64,000 nucleotides of DNA from Paenibacillus polymyxa (GCF_018614975.1 NZ_JAGGNR010000015.1:1-64000), one strand, 5' to 3'. Numbered from the stretch's first letter, positions 1 to 10,611 are shown. Notes: generated by a model from the sequence alone, not told the origin. A program made the numbers and translations.

Positions 1-345
1 TCGAGCCGGTTTCCCTTCGATCTCCTGAGTATACTTGGTTATCCATTTCGACAACACACTTTTGCTTGAAATATCATATTTTTCTGTTGCAGCAGATAAA
101 GATAGCTGACCAGACAAGACATCTCTGACCGCACCCAGCCTTATTTCCTCGGCGTATGTTTTCCACGTTTTCGATTCCTTTAACCCATCCGACCCATGTG
201 CTCTATATTTTCTGACCCAATCTTTGACTGAATTCTTGCTCACCCCAATGTGTTTAGCTTCCGAATTCGGATTGGATTGGAGTTCAAGGCAGCGCTGTAC
301 GGTGTGTAATTTGATTTCTAAAGAAATGGGACTTCTTTTAGACAT
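1..345 (-). CDS. IS3-family transposase OrfA, partial at window edge
   Basis: The minus-strand frame opens at an ATG at 345 preceded by GAGGGGAG and stays open to the window edge (115 codons seen). The protein starts MSKRSPISLEIK and shows two successive helix-turn-helix segments, around SEAKHIGVSKNSVKDWVRKY and LSAATEKYDISSKSVLSKW. This is the layout of the OrfA DNA-binding subunit of IS3-family (IS150-like) elements. In the family OrfA binds the terminal repeats, and a frameshift product with OrfB carries out transposition. OrfB would lie outside the window to the left, so completeness cannot be judged. It lies 106 bp from the 3' end of the SLH gene. Confidence 0.8.
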   Translation of the reverse strand, partial: MSKRSPISLEIKLHTVQRCLELQSNPNSEAKHIGVSKNSVKDWVRKYRAHGSDGLKESKTWKTYAEEIRLGAVRDVLSGQLSLSAATEKYDISSKSVLSKWITKYTQEIEGKPAR

Positions 346-391
346 GAGAAAACTCCCCTCATAATAGACGTAGAAGTTTTGTTTTTTTCTA

Positions 392-417
392 CTGTCTACT
401 ATGGGGGGAGCATATCA
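392..417. repeat. putative terminal end of the IS3-type element
   Basis: The stretch just upstream of OrfA, read on the minus strand, starts TGATATGCTCCCCCCATAG. This is the kind of TG-starting, purine/pyrimidine-biased end seen in IS3 elements. The boundary near 417 is inferred because the other end of the element is outside the window. Confidence 0.35.
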
Positions 418-450
418 ATGTCAGCAAAGGCTTTTCATTTTAGATTGTAT

Positions 451-3400
451 TTATTGATCAATCAAGTTGGTTACTTTCAACATTCTTGCAATCAATGCAG
501 TAACCTCAGCACGGGTCATCGTGGTCTTCGGACTCAGAACCTCTGGCCCATTACCTTGGATGATTCCAGCTGCAATCAACTGGGCTACATCTTCTTTCGC
601 CCAATTCGATACATCCGCTGCATCACTGTAACGTTCCAGTTCAGAGTTCATCTGATCCGGGCTAATTGCTGCTTCCGGTTCAATCAGACGATAGGCACGA
701 GCAACCATCGCAAATCCTTGCTCACGTGTGATTTCTTGATTACCGTGGAAGTTCCCATTATCGTAACCGCGAACGATACCGAATTCATTCGCAAGGGCTA
801 CCGCAGAGCGGAACCATGCGGAATCGTTAACGTCAGGGAATAGATTCTGTGGTGCATCCTGACGCATTAAGCCCAGTCCAAGCACAACAATCTCGGCAAA
901 CTCAGAACGAGTAACCTGACGGTTCGGTGAGAACGTGTTATCTCCGTTACCTTGCAAATCTAATCTTGCAGCAATGTTGTTCACATCAGTTTTACCCCAA
1001 TGGGATTTGGCATCTTCAAAATCCTGCGGGTTCCAGATAACCGAGTAACTTCCGCTGCTACGCAAGTCATTAATGAGTGCATAGTAACGACTATCAATCT
1101 TAGTGACAACCGTTGGTACATGGAAGATGCTACCGTCTGGATTAATGATTACACCTGTGGTAATCCGGTTCGGGTCGATACCTTCCGGAAGTGCAATATA
1201 CTTCGGTGCATAACCGTTCAGCTGGCCGGATCGTACGGTCTGTCCATCTTTCGTAAACGTCAGATCCAGATCAACCGGTGTGACAATTAGCTCGTATCCT
1301 TGGGAAGCGGCTCTTGTTTCGGCGCTGTCAATCAACGTATCCGATGAACGTGCGATGTTGATATGGACATCGATATCGTTCAACGCTGCATTACCAAGCT
1401 GTCCGGATACACCATTCAGGTCCATTTTGCCACCAGGTACCGGATAGATCGCCAGTGGATTGCTAATGTTCAGTTTAGAACCTTGGTCCACTAATTGTTT
1501 CAGTGTTTCGAGGGTTAAACCATCCACCTTCATATGCCCATCATTCGGTGAATGAATGGCGAACTGTTGCCCTGTGCCTTGGGACATGGCAACATTCAGC
1601 TTCGCTGGATCAACTTGAACCAACGTTTCTTTGTTGTCAGATGGTTTGGATGTAGCAAATGGTTGATGGCTACCATCCCGAGTTGTTTCCAAATTATCCT
1701 TCACGGGCGCCGGAGTTGGCGTCGGTACTGGCGCAGGTGTAGGTGCTGGTGTGCTTCCACTGTTACCTCCCGTATTTCCACCGCCGCCATTGTTGCCTCC
1801 ACCATTGTTACCATTGTCGCTGGATGCTCTAGTCACATTGATTTTGTACGCCGTAACATTGCCAAGTGAATCTGTTACTCTAACAACGATCTTATTTCCA
1901 CCAACTTGAAGTGCAAGATTCTCACTTACACTACCACTTGTAACCTCGTTCCATTCTCCATCTCCAACAGCTATTTCAATCTTGGCAAGTGGATCAAGTG
2001 CCGTTGGTGTTAGCTGGAATTGATATACGCTATTCGGCACAGAGATGGTGTACGTATCTTTAGCCGGATCAAAGGCCGGAGATAAGCTTCCCACGGAAGG
2101 AACCAGTGTTTGCAACGTAGATGCATCTGTACCAATCACTCTGGTGAGTCCCGTTCTCGCATCAGTCAGATCCTGAAGTGCCTTGTCTACCTGCGCTTGA
2201 GTCGATGTCAGATCATTCAACACTCGCTCTGCTTCGTTCATCGCATTATCGAGTGCTGTCCAGCTACCTGGCGTATATTCTGTTTCAGTTAGATTTTCAG
2301 TCTTGATTCTATCATATTCGTTTTTTAGCACTGACTTGTCGATACCAGTACCAGGCTTTTTGGTAAGACCTTCTCGGGCATCCACCAAATCCTGATGCGC
2401 TTCTTCCACCTGTTCCGGTGTTGCATTTTCGTCGTCGAACACAGATTGAGCAACTTCTAACGCATTTTGCAGCGTTTGCCATGATTCTGGCGTGTACTCC
2501 TCTTTGTCCAGTTCACCTGTTTCAGTCTTACCGTTAATCTCATCGATTTTGGCTTTCAACTTCGCCTTATCAATAACAACAACATAACTTTTCGTATTTG
2601 ATGCTTCTGAATCTGCATATGCAGGATTGTTCGTCTTCGCTGTGACTGTCACCGTGTAGTTTCCAGCTTCCAGCGAAGGTTCCAATTGCGACAGGTTAAG
2701 TGCTGTTCCGGTTACCTCCACTGTCCGCGTTGTGCCGTCTTCCAGTTCAATCGTTACTTCATATTTATCTGCATGCTCAACTACTTCCCAATTTAACTCA
2801 TCACCGGTCAGTTCGATGTCTGGCGCCGACAAAGGAGTGGCAGCAGCCGCAATGGTAAAGTACGAATTTGGACCAAAATTGGAAGTATTAAGGGTTACTT
2901 GGCCGTTCTCTATTAAATGGAACGAGTCTTGACCATCAAATTGCTCATCATCGCTGATCACAATATATCGAGGCCACTGCGTGCCCCCCATTTCATCTAC
3001 TTGAAGTGTGATCTGTGTTTCAGCCCAATTTGTTTTCTGTACTTTGTAGATCCGGTCCATCAGAAGCAGTTTTTCTTGATCTTTAGTACTCGGCTTTGCG
3101 AATTCAGCACTTGCTCCATTGTCACCAAAGGTAAAGAAAGAAGAATCGTATGAAAATTCATTTGCATTTGCAGAATTTGTATCCTCGATACTGTTACCCA
3201 ATGCAATCGTCAATACGGATTCTAGTTCCTGCGCTTTGGCTTGCTTCTGCATTAAGCCGCTCTGATCATCTCGACCGATGCTTGTAATGCGATGGGTGTA
3301 GGCTCCATTCACCTGTGAATCCCAGATCGTAGTCATATTGGAGTCGACATATGAATTTGCTGTTGTCTGATCCAGCGTGTAGCCGTACTTGATCGCCAGA

Positions 3401-4245
3401 TATGTGCTGACTTTTTGCCGTTCTGCGTCCGTCAGAGCATGATCATATACGATAATTTCTTCAATTGTACCCTGCCAATGTTCAATGCCGGTAGCTGCTG
3501 GAATGAGCTTACCAACTACCGCTCCACCAGAGTTCCCGGTATCCCATAGCTTCACATTATCTTTTCCCCAGTCATTTAGTTGCTGTACCTGCTTCATTTT
3601 ACTATACAATCTAGCTATGTTAGATTCAGTCTCCCCGCCTGTCCAAGTAACAAATTGCTCGTTCGGGAATGTCGTTCCCAAGAATCCTTCGGGGGTGTAT
3701 AATGTTTGGTTCCTGTCACTGTTAAATGTGGTCAAGCCGCCTCTTGTAGCATTTTGAAGCATCCCTATACCCGTATAACCACTCGTTTTGACTCCCCATG
3801 AAATGATATAACTGATGTCTCCAGTTCTATTGGTTTTGCTAACCGTAATAATCGATCTGGGGCTCTTCCCTTGTGGAAGCTTACTTACATCCAGATTCAT
3901 AAAACTACTCGTGCCGTCATATTCCAATACCGGATTGAAATTGATATTATGATCCTTATTATCCCAATAAGTTGGTTGGTTATTGACCTCATCTTGCGTT
4001 GCGTTATTTACTTTACTGCCTTGATCTTCCCAGGTACTCACCTTCTGGCCGCTGGTAACTTCCGTGCCCAGATCTGATCGTAGCCATAATGCAGGGGCAC
4101 CAACTCCACCTGGGCCAACAGGAGTTTCTTTAACCTCCTCTGCTTGAGCCAAACTCATTGGCAACGTTCCAATCGTTAGAATAAAGGAAAGAACTAGCAT
4201 GGAAATTCTCTGCCATGTTTTCTTCCGGATTTCTGCTGTGTACAT
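451..4245 (-). CDS. large SLH-domain surface protein (LamG-like, FIVAR, cadherin-like modules)
   Basis: A 1264-residue secreted protein. The ATG at 4245 follows AGGAGGAAACT, and residues 1-36 form a signal peptide (Arg/Lys start, hydrophobic core, AQA-type cleavage). Residues about 45-300 resemble the LamG/DUF8202-type sandwich found in bacterial surface proteins (ALWLRSDLGTEV and similar). Two FIVAR-like helical repeats follow at about 560-715 (each with YTPxSW and VDAREGL-like motifs), then a cadherin-like beta domain (about 720-815), a Gly/Asn and Pro/Thr-rich linker (about 815-865), a beta-rich region, and two to three SLH repeats at the C-terminus (about 1080-1264; TRSEFAEIV, TREQGFAMV, TRAEVTALI). 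SLH repeats bind pyruvylated cell-wall polysaccharide, so the protein is probably displayed on the surface with FIVAR/LamG modules binding glycans or matrix. No enzymatic motif was seen. Confidence 0.85.
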   Translation of the reverse strand: MYTAEIRKKTWQRISMLVLSFILTIGTLPMSLAQAEEVKETPVGPGGVGAPALWLRSDLGTEVTSGQKVSTWEDQGSKVNNATQDEVNNQPTYWDNKDHNINFNPVLEYDGTSSFMNLDVSKLPQGKSPRSIITVSKTNRTGDISYIISWGVKTSGYTGIGMLQNATRGGLTTFNSDRNQTLYTPEGFLGTTFPNEQFVTWTGGETESNIARLYSKMKQVQQLNDWGKDNVKLWDTGNSGGAVVGKLIPAATGIEHWQGTIEEIIVYDHALTDAERQKVSTYLAIKYGYTLDQTTANSYVDSNMTTIWDSQVNGAYTHRITSIGRDDQSGLMQKQAKAQELESVLTIALGNSIEDTNSANANEFSYDSSFFTFGDNGASAEFAKPSTKDQEKLLLMDRIYKVQKTNWAETQITLQVDEMGGTQWPRYIVISDDEQFDGQDSFHLIENGQVTLNTSNFGPNSYFTIAAAATPLSAPDIELTGDELNWEVVEHADKYEVTIELEDGTTRTVEVTGTALNLSQLEPSLEAGNYTVTVTAKTNNPAYADSEASNTKSYVVVIDKAKLKAKIDEINGKTETGELDKEEYTPESWQTLQNALEVAQSVFDDENATPEQVEEAHQDLVDAREGLTKKPGTGIDKSVLKNEYDRIKTENLTETEYTPGSWTALDNAMNEAERVLNDLTSTQAQVDKALQDLTDARTGLTRVIGTDASTLQTLVPSVGSLSPAFDPAKDTYTISVPNSVYQFQLTPTALDPLAKIEIAVGDGEWNEVTSGSVSENLALQVGGNKIVVRVTDSLGNVTAYKINVTRASSDNGNNGGGNNGGGGNTGGNSGSTPAPTPAPVPTPTPAPVKDNLETTRDGSHQPFATSKPSDNKETLVQVDPAKLNVAMSQGTGQQFAIHSPNDGHMKVDGLTLETLKQLVDQGSKLNISNPLAIYPVPGGKMDLNGVSGQLGNAALNDIDVHINIARSSDTLIDSAETRAASQGYELIVTPVDLDLTFTKDGQTVRSGQLNGYAPKYIALPEGIDPNRITTGVIINPDGSIFHVPTVVTKIDSRYYALINDLRSSGSYSVIWNPQDFEDAKSHWGKTDVNNIAARLDLQGNGDNTFSPNRQVTRSEFAEIVVLGLGLMRQDAPQNLFPDVNDSAWFRSAVALANEFGIVRGYDNGNFHGNQEITREQGFAMVARAYRLIEPEAAISPDQMNSELERYSDAADVSNWAKEDVAQLIAAGIIQGNGPEVLSPKTTMTRAEVTALIARMLKVTNLIDQ

Positions 4246-4377
4246 AGTTTCCTCCTACTTAATATGTTATTTTTGGACTGCTTACTGACTCAAAACATCA
4301 TATCTACCCTCATCTTGCTTATTCTACACATAGCCTCTTACCAAACTCTTACCAAACCTTTCGCTAACAAATACAAC

Positions 4378-4412
4378 AAAAAAACAGCCTTGCAAATGAA
4401 GCTGCAAGGCTG
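4378..4412 (-). terminator. rho-independent terminator after the response regulator gene
   Basis: A perfect 10-bp stem (CAGCCTTGCA at 4385-4394 pairing with 4403-4412) with an 8-nt loop is followed on the minus strand by seven Ts. It sits 12 bp after the stop of the response regulator gene. Confidence 0.85.
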
Positions 4413-4423
4413 AATAATTTCAA

Positions 4424-5560
4424 TTAAATATTGGATTGTTTCCATTGCTGATACCACAACTCAACTTCCAGGCCAGGACGTATGCCCGCCTCTTGTTCTA
4501 ACGCGGTAACCAACTGATTATATTGAGCGACCACAGGATCTTTATTGCCTAATCGATCGTAGGTCTTCATTAAGGCCAGTCCGACTTCCTCCAATGATGG
4601 TTCGAATTGTTGTACCCGGTGATATAGCGTGAGTGCTTCCGTGCTCTGCCCCTGTTCATTGTAATATCGTGCGAGCTGCATAGCGTGATTACGCCATAAC
4701 GCATGCAAGCGCTGACGCTCCAGCTCAGCCCATACATAATCGTCCTCGCCATAATATTTACCTTCATATTGATCTGAGGTCTGCCGATGTTCAGCTATTG
4801 TAGACGAAGATAATAAAGGCAATCGATTAAGACGACTCTCCCATTCTTCCGCGTCAATCCTGAATTGTCCTATTTCCAATATATAACCAAACTGCTGATA
4901 ACGAATGGACATCTTGTCCTCGCCCATGAGTTCGTTCATCATGCTGCGCAAGCGATGGATGCCACTATGCAGATTGGATATGCCTCTCCGCTCATCCAAC
5001 TCTGGCCACAACAGTTCAAGTAGCGTATCCCGCTTAATCGGTTTGTTCCGATGGTGAAGCAAATAGGCGAATAACTCTCTGATTTTGGTTGTTCTGAACT
5101 TCATATGCTTCGGTGGCTCATTCGGATGCAGTTGGACCTTAAGCATCCCCAGACAGCGAATTAACATGGATGGCCCCTCTGCTATATTCAGGCTTGCTGG
5201 CACAGTTCGGCGTTGATACATCTTCATCGTTTTTTCCAAACGGTCACGCGTTACAGGCTTCATAATATAATCCAGCACTTCAAGTCCATAGGCCGTCAGT
5301 GCATGTTCGTTATATGCTGTTGTGAAAATAACCTCTGTTCCAGGGGAAACCTCATGGATCCGTTCGGTCGCCTCGATCCCGTTCATCCCCGGCATCTGAA
5401 CGTCCATGAAGACGATTTCCGGCAGATGACGTTTGATCTGATCTATGGCTTCCTGTGCCGTCAGAAAAGAGCCGACAACTTCGCAATCCTCTCTCTCTTG
5501 CAACAGTTTGTTCAACCTGCTCAGAGCGAGATATTCATCATCTACCAAAATCACTCTCAT
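4424..5560 (-). CDS. response regulator with SARP/BTAD output domain
   Basis: About 378 residues from ATG 5560, which has AGGAG 8 nt upstream; a GTG at 5566 is too close to that site. Residues 1-117 are a receiver domain: acidic pair in ILVDDE, phospho-acceptor Asp near 54 in FMDVQMPG, conserved Thr in FTTAYNEHA, and Lys in IMKPV. Residues about 135-225 form an OmpR-like winged helix, and about 230-378 a bacterial transcriptional activator (BTAD) helical domain typical of SARP-type regulators. The gene is divergent from the hybrid histidine kinase at 5618, 57 bp away, so the two probably form one signalling pair. The stimulus is unknown. Hairpin terminator downstream. Confidence 0.85.
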   Translation of the reverse strand: MRVILVDDEYLALSRLNKLLQEREDCEVVGSFLTAQEAIDQIKRHLPEIVFMDVQMPGMNGIEATERIHEVSPGTEVIFTTAYNEHALTAYGLEVLDYIMKPVTRDRLEKTMKMYQRRTVPASLNIAEGPSMLIRCLGMLKVQLHPNEPPKHMKFRTTKIRELFAYLLHHRNKPIKRDTLLELLWPELDERRGISNLHSGIHRLRSMMNELMGEDKMSIRYQQFGYILEIGQFRIDAEEWESRLNRLPLLSSSTIAEHRQTSDQYEGKYYGEDDYVWAELERQRLHALWRNHAMQLARYYNEQGQSTEALTLYHRVQQFEPSLEEVGLALMKTYDRLGNKDPVVAQYNQLVTALEQEAGIRPGLEVELWYQQWKQSNI

Positions 5561-5617
5561 ATGCACAACTCCTCTGGCTCACTGATCACCCTTTAATCTA
5601 TAATTTTACCATAAATC

Positions 5618-8600
5618 GTGATGTGGTACCGCTATCATTTGAATATAGAATCTATGTTCCGGTATTCAAAAAAATGTTCTTCATTGGCAGAACGCATGCA
5701 GGAATTTGGAGGGAACTGTCGAAAACTAAAGTCTGCCATGATACCAATAACCTATAAAAAGATACCCCGATATGTATTGCTGTCGATTCTATTCCTGACT
5801 ATTTTACTTGGTTTTCGCTGGGTATGGTCCGAGTCTTTCACTATACCCAAACATCCTGAACCCGCTAAAGGCGTGTTGGACCTTCGAGGCTGGGACCTCG
5901 CCAATGCTTCACCCATATCCCTCGATGGAGAATGGGAATTTTACCCCCATGCGTTAATCTCTAATCGTGACGCGAAAACAACGGATAACCTATCCACACG
6001 GATTCAAGTTCCCGGTGACTGGCGTAATGCATTACCACAATCCTCATCATCGTTCGGATATGGGACGTATCGTCTTCGCATACTTTTAGATCCATCTGTG
6101 GAGGAAGTCTCTCTCTGGGCTCAGAAAATCCAGACATCATCGATCATCGAGATGAACGGGACCATTGTTGCCGAATTCGGCCAACCTGCCACTCATGCCG
6201 AAGCCTATCGACCAGAAAGGACTGCATTTACAACTTCCTATGTGCTTGACGGTTCTACCGAACTCAATCTTTTGGTGCAGACAGCCAATTTTGACGATCC
6301 TTATAGTGGAGGGATCACGCGCTCTCTCTATTTTGGTTCTCCAGAAGCCATTGGAAGTGAACGAGGATTGTCTATCGATCTGCAAAAGATCACGTTCGCC
6401 ATACTGATTTTGCACAGCCTATACGCTTTTGTCATGTTTCTGTTTATCCGAAAGGAACGAGCTCTGCTGACGTTCTCGATGCTAACACTGGTAGCTGCCC
6501 TAACGATCACTTCCGACCATGACAATCTGTTATTGAGTTGGATTCCACTCAACTTCACTTGGATCGTTAAGGCCAAAGCGTTATCCTATCCGTTGTTCGC
6601 ATTCTTTCTTTTACAGATGGCGAGAAGCTTCTCCCATAATCTACAATGGCGTAAACTGTTCCGTATCTATGCCAGCGTGCTTGGCGTTTACTGTTTATTT
6701 TTACTCGTCGCACCAGTGACCCTAATCTATCATGTACTTGAGATTGGGCTCTCTGATTTCCTCTATCTGTTTGCCATCGGCTGGTCTGTGTACCTGTTCT
6801 TCCGAATGGCAGCCGAGAAACGAAGTGACGCAAGCTTTTTGCTCTTTGCAGCGACCAGCAGCTTATCCAGCGTACTGTGGGGAATTGTGAACTCACTTAA
6901 TGAAATCACCAACGTGTATTATCCAATAGATGTTATCGCGGCCATGTTCGGCTTCTCCGCCTATTGGTTCAGGAAATATTTTCGCAATTCAAGTGAGATT
7001 GAGAAGTTGTACGAACAGCTCAAAGAGGAGGATCGGCAGAAGGATCAATTCCTTGTGAATACGGCTCATGAGCTGCGTACACCATTGCATGGCATTATCA
7101 ATATTGCCGAGAGTATTGCGGTCCGTGAACGGCGTAAATCAGGTGGACAGCAGGCAGAAGACATGAAACTGTTAGTTACCATCGGTCGACGCATGTCTCA
7201 ACTTGTTGATGACCTTCTTGATGTCATTCGTCTGAAGGAGAAACGTATTAAACTTCAAAAGAAACCACTTTCCCTTGCATCTGTCATCCCAGGTGTGATC
7301 GGTATGTTCCGATTTATGGCAGAGGGAAGGCCTGTCCACATGAAGGTAGATATTCCTGAATCACTACCGTTAATTCAAGCCGATGAGAGAAGACTTGTTC
7401 AGGTACTTTACAACCTGTTACATAATGCACTCAAATTTACCGATGAGGGTACGATTACTGTATCTGTTCGGGAACATGGTGAGTACGTCTTGATCCAAGT
7501 CTCGGATACAGGCGTTGGCATAAGTGAGGAGATACAACAGCGCATATTCGAGGCATATGAGCAAGGGAGCCCAGAAGCTCGCTTAAGTGGAGGAATCGGC
7601 CTTGGTCTCAATATCAGCAGACAGCTCACCGAACTCCATGGCGGTCAGCTCACCGTGCAATCCGTACCTGGGCAAGGATCGACCTTCCAGATCTCACTTC
7701 CACGGGAAGATACTGAAGCGCTCTCTGACCAGACTGAGCAGCGATGGGACGCTCACAGCTTTGATGAAGTTGCGATTGCAGAACCGCAGCAGCAAGCCAT
7801 ATCTCATGATAAGACTGCCGCCCGTATTCTTGCCGTCGATGATGATCCTGTAAACCTGCGAGTACTGATCTCCATGCTTGCGAATGAACCGTATCATATT
7901 CAACCCGCAGCTTCCGCGCTTGAGGCACTCGAATTACTGGATCAGGAGCCTTGGGACTTACTGATTGCCGATGTCATGATGCCTCACATGTCCGGTTATG
8001 AGCTGACCGAGAACGTACGCAAACGTTATTCGGTCTCTGAGCTTCCCATCCTGTTATTGACGGCCCGTAACGAACCAGCGGATGTTTACGCCGGATTCAT
8101 GGCCGGTGCTACCGACTATGTTACCAAGCCTGTTGATGCCGTTGAGTTAAGGCATCGCATTGGATCACTGATCGTGCTGAAACAATCCATCGATGAGCGG
8201 CTGCGCATGGAAGCCGCTTACTTACAAGCACAGATTCAGCCACATTTCCTTTTTAATACGCTCAATTCAATCATGGTTCTTAGTGAGATGGACACGGAGC
8301 GAATGCAGAAACTGGGTGATGCTTTTATCGAGTATCTTCAGACCAGCTTTCATTTTGTCAATTCGGAGAAAATGGTGGAGGTCACTCATGAGTTGGATCT
8401 ATCCCGTGCCTATCTCTACATTGAGAAAGAACGATTCATGGATCGGTTGAACGTCATCTGGGATATTCCTGATGATCTTGATCTGTCCCTGCCGCCACTC
8501 ACCATTCAACCGCTCATTGAGAACGCCGTTCGACATGGTATTCTCAGCAAAGTTGAGGGTGGAACCGTGCATATCCGGATCATCAACCAAACAGCGTCCA

Positions 8601-8827
8601 CCTTGGTGGAGATTGAGGATAACGGTGTAGGAATGCAACCCGAGCAGATCGAACGGGCACTGGCGTGGCCCAAGAAAGGTCCCGGCGGAACTGGAGGCAT
8701 TGGATTAACCAATACACATCGCCGGTTGACTCAGATGTACGGACAGGGCTTGAACATCGTCAGTTCTCCGGGCCAAGGTACGAAAGTATCTTTTGTCATC
8801 CCATTGGACCGCGACACAGGAGCCTGA
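5618..8827 (+). CDS. hybrid histidine kinase: 7TMR-DISM sensor, HisKA, receiver and a second LytS-type kinase core
   Basis: Up to 1069 residues. A TM helix near residues 48-66 is followed by an extracellular jelly-roll-like domain (about 75-240) and seven TM helices (about 255-440), the 7TMR-DISM arrangement. Next come a HisKA domain with His484 in AHELRTPLHG, a HATPase domain (about 590-710; GIGLGLNIS), a receiver with phospho-acceptor Asp785 in LLIADVMMP, then a second LytS-like kinase with His876 in IQPHFLFNTLNS and its own HATPase (about 960-1065; GGIGLTNTHRRL). The true start is uncertain: no good ribosome binding site precedes 5618, 5654, 5696 or 5738, and the TM topology only needs the ATG at 5738. 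It is divergent from the SARP-type response regulator, its likely partner. Confidence 0.85.
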   Translation: MMWYRYHLNIESMFRYSKKCSSLAERMQEFGGNCRKLKSAMIPITYKKIPRYVLLSILFLTILLGFRWVWSESFTIPKHPEPAKGVLDLRGWDLANASPISLDGEWEFYPHALISNRDAKTTDNLSTRIQVPGDWRNALPQSSSSFGYGTYRLRILLDPSVEEVSLWAQKIQTSSIIEMNGTIVAEFGQPATHAEAYRPERTAFTTSYVLDGSTELNLLVQTANFDDPYSGGITRSLYFGSPEAIGSERGLSIDLQKITFAILILHSLYAFVMFLFIRKERALLTFSMLTLVAALTITSDHDNLLLSWIPLNFTWIVKAKALSYPLFAFFLLQMARSFSHNLQWRKLFRIYASVLGVYCLFLLVAPVTLIYHVLEIGLSDFLYLFAIGWSVYLFFRMAAEKRSDASFLLFAATSSLSSVLWGIVNSLNEITNVYYPIDVIAAMFGFSAYWFRKYFRNSSEIEKLYEQLKEEDRQKDQFLVNTAHELRTPLHGIINIAESIAVRERRKSGGQQAEDMKLLVTIGRRMSQLVDDLLDVIRLKEKRIKLQKKPLSLASVIPGVIGMFRFMAEGRPVHMKVDIPESLPLIQADERRLVQVLYNLLHNALKFTDEGTITVSVREHGEYVLIQVSDTGVGISEEIQQRIFEAYEQGSPEARLSGGIGLGLNISRQLTELHGGQLTVQSVPGQGSTFQISLPREDTEALSDQTEQRWDAHSFDEVAIAEPQQQAISHDKTAARILAVDDDPVNLRVLISMLANEPYHIQPAASALEALELLDQEPWDLLIADVMMPHMSGYELTENVRKRYSVSELPILLLTARNEPADVYAGFMAGATDYVTKPVDAVELRHRIGSLIVLKQSIDERLRMEAAYLQAQIQPHFLFNTLNSIMVLSEMDTERMQKLGDAFIEYLQTSFHFVNSEKMVEVTHELDLSRAYLYIEKERFMDRLNVIWDIPDDLDLSLPPLTIQPLIENAVRHGILSKVEGGTVHIRIINQTASTLVEIEDNGVGMQPEQIERALAWPKKGPGGTGGIGLTNTHRRLTQMYGQGLNIVSSPGQGTKVSFVIPLDRDTGA

Positions 8828-8990
8828 GCGACATGTTAAACTATCCTACACCTCTTCAACTGCAATCTGTGCTCTATGCAGACCGTGTCCGTATGCATAT
8901 TTAAGGTCTAGGGTGAGCGCGATGGTGCAGGACATATTCATATTCATGTTCAGGTTCAGCTACGGGTCTAGACATACCAAATCAACCAAA

Positions 8991-9029
8991 AGAGAGCTAA
9001 GCACGGGTTTCGTCCCGGCTTAGCTCTCT
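8991..9029. terminator. bidirectional terminator between kinase and mqo
   Basis: A 12-bp stem (AGAGAGCTAAGC / GCTTAGCTCTCT) extended by ACGGG/CCCG around a small loop. A-rich sequence on the left supplies a T-tract for the minus-strand mqo gene, and it could also stop the plus-strand kinase transcript. Confidence 0.75.
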
Positions 9030-9070
9030 TTCCTATGGCTTCATTATTATCTAACACGATAAGCGAATGG

Positions 9071-10576
9071 TTATACGTGCATGACATGTTTTTCATCCGA
9101 TAACCCGAGCGCCTTGGCTGTTGAAGAATGAACCTCTTTGAGCAGATCCAGGTTCTCCACAAGTGATATGCCATAGGAAGGAATCATTTCCTTGATCTTC
9201 GGCTCCCATGCCTCCATATGCTGCGGGAAGCACCGCTGAAGAATCTCAAGCATGACCTGAACTGCGGTAGATGCACCTGGTGATGCACCAAGCAGAGCCG
9301 CAATCGTTCCATCTGCAGACGTAACCACTTCTGTACCGAATTGGAGCGTACCCTTGCCACCTTGAACGGTATCCTTGATCACCTGCACACGCTGGCCCGC
9401 CAGAACCATATCCCAATCCTCGCTCTTCGCACCCGGAACAAAGTCACGCAATTCTGCCATACGCTGTTCTTTGGATAACATGAGTTGTTGGATCAGGTAC
9501 TTGGTCAAAGAGATTTCTTTGACACCTGCTGCAAGCATCGTTAACAGATTATGCGGCTTAACAGACGTGATTAAGTCGGCATTGGAACCCGTCTTCAGGA
9601 ACTTCGGCGAGAACCCGGCAAACGGTCCAAATAACAGCGACTTCTTATTGTCGATAAAACGGGTATCCAGATGCGGAACGGACATAGGCGGAGCCCCTAC
9701 CGAAGCCTTGCCGTATACTTTGGCATGATGCTGTTCCACAACTTTTTGATTTTTGCACACCATAAAGATCCCACTGACCGGGAATCCGCCGATATGTTTA
9801 CCTTCTGGAATGCCCGTCTTCTGGAGCAAATGCAGACTTCCGCCGCCAGCGCCGATAAAGACGAATTTTGCCTTATGGCGTTCGACTGCACCGCTCTTCA
9901 GATTTTTCACGGATAATTCCCATTGTCCATCGCTGGTACGTTTCATATTCTTCACGCTATGTTGGTAGTGGATACCCACGTGTTGTTCCTTCAAATGTTG
10001 GATCAGCATACGCGTTAAAGCACCAAAGTTAACGTCCGTACCGGAGTCAATTTTGGTCGCTGCTACAGGTTCATTACTTGTACGATCTTTCATCATCAGT
10101 GGCATCCATTTCGCCAGCTCTTTCTTGTCATCCGAGAATTCCATGCCTGCGAACAGCGGGTGATTCGACAAGGAGTCATAACGTCTTTTCAAAAACTGGA
10201 CATTACTCTCTCCATGCACATAACTCAAATGAGGAATCGGCATAATGAAGTCCCGCGGATTACGAATCAGACGGCTATTGACGAGATAGGACCAAAATTG
10301 CTTTGAGATCTGAAATTGTTCATTCACTTTAATCGCTTTGCTAATATCTACGGTTCCGTCTGGTCGTTCAACGGTATAGTTAAGTTCGCACAATGCAGCA
10401 TGCCCGGTTCCGGCATTATTCCATTCGTTGGAGCTTTCCTCTCCTGCAGTGGCTAGCTTTTCAAAAACCTTAATATTCCAGTCTGGTGCCAATTCTTTTA
10501 GCAAAGTTCCCAAAGTTGCACTCATAATTCCGGCACCAATCAAGATCACATCTGTACTCGTTTGTCCCTGGCTCAT
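9071..10576 (-). CDS. mqo: malate:quinone oxidoreductase
   Basis: 501 residues, the usual length for Mqo. It is an FAD-dependent, membrane-peripheral enzyme oxidising L-malate to oxaloacetate and passing electrons to quinone. The N-terminus has a Rossmann FAD-binding glycine motif ([16 protein letters not shown], residues about 11-26). The Mqo signatures [19 protein letters not shown] and the GGFPVSG segment are clear, and the C-terminal part has the [12 protein letters not shown] segment. The ATG at 10576 follows AAGGACGG with 6 nt spacing. Single-gene unit with a terminator downstream and a cre-like site upstream, suggesting carbon catabolite control by CcpA (inference). Confidence 0.95.
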   Translation of the reverse strand: MSQGQTSTDVILIGAGIMSATLGTLLKELAPDWNIKVFEKLATAGEESSNEWNNAGTGHAALCELNYTVERPDGTVDISKAIKVNEQFQISKQFWSYLVNSRLIRNPRDFIMPIPHLSYVHGESNVQFLKRRYDSLSNHPLFAGMEFSDDKKELAKWMPLMMKDRTSNEPVAATKIDSGTDVNFGALTRMLIQHLKEQHVGIHYQHSVKNMKRTSDGQWELSVKNLKSGAVERHKAKFVFIGAGGGSLHLLQKTGIPEGKHIGGFPVSGIFMVCKNQKVVEQHHAKVYGKASVGAPPMSVPHLDTRFIDNKKSLLFGPFAGFSPKFLKTGSNADLITSVKPHNLLTMLAAGVKEISLTKYLIQQLMLSKEQRMAELRDFVPGAKSEDWDMVLAGQRVQVIKDTVQGGKGTLQFGTEVVTSADGTIAALLGASPGASTAVQVMLEILQRCFPQHMEAWEPKIKEMIPSYGISLVENLDLLKEVHSSTAKALGLSDEKHVMHV

Positions 10577-10611
10577 GTCTACCGTCCTTATATCCTATAT
10601 TTGCCAAAAGG

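Noticed and set aside
8793..9023. Short plus-strand frame after the hybrid kinase
   Set aside because: Overlaps the kinase end and the bidirectional terminator, with no translation signal.
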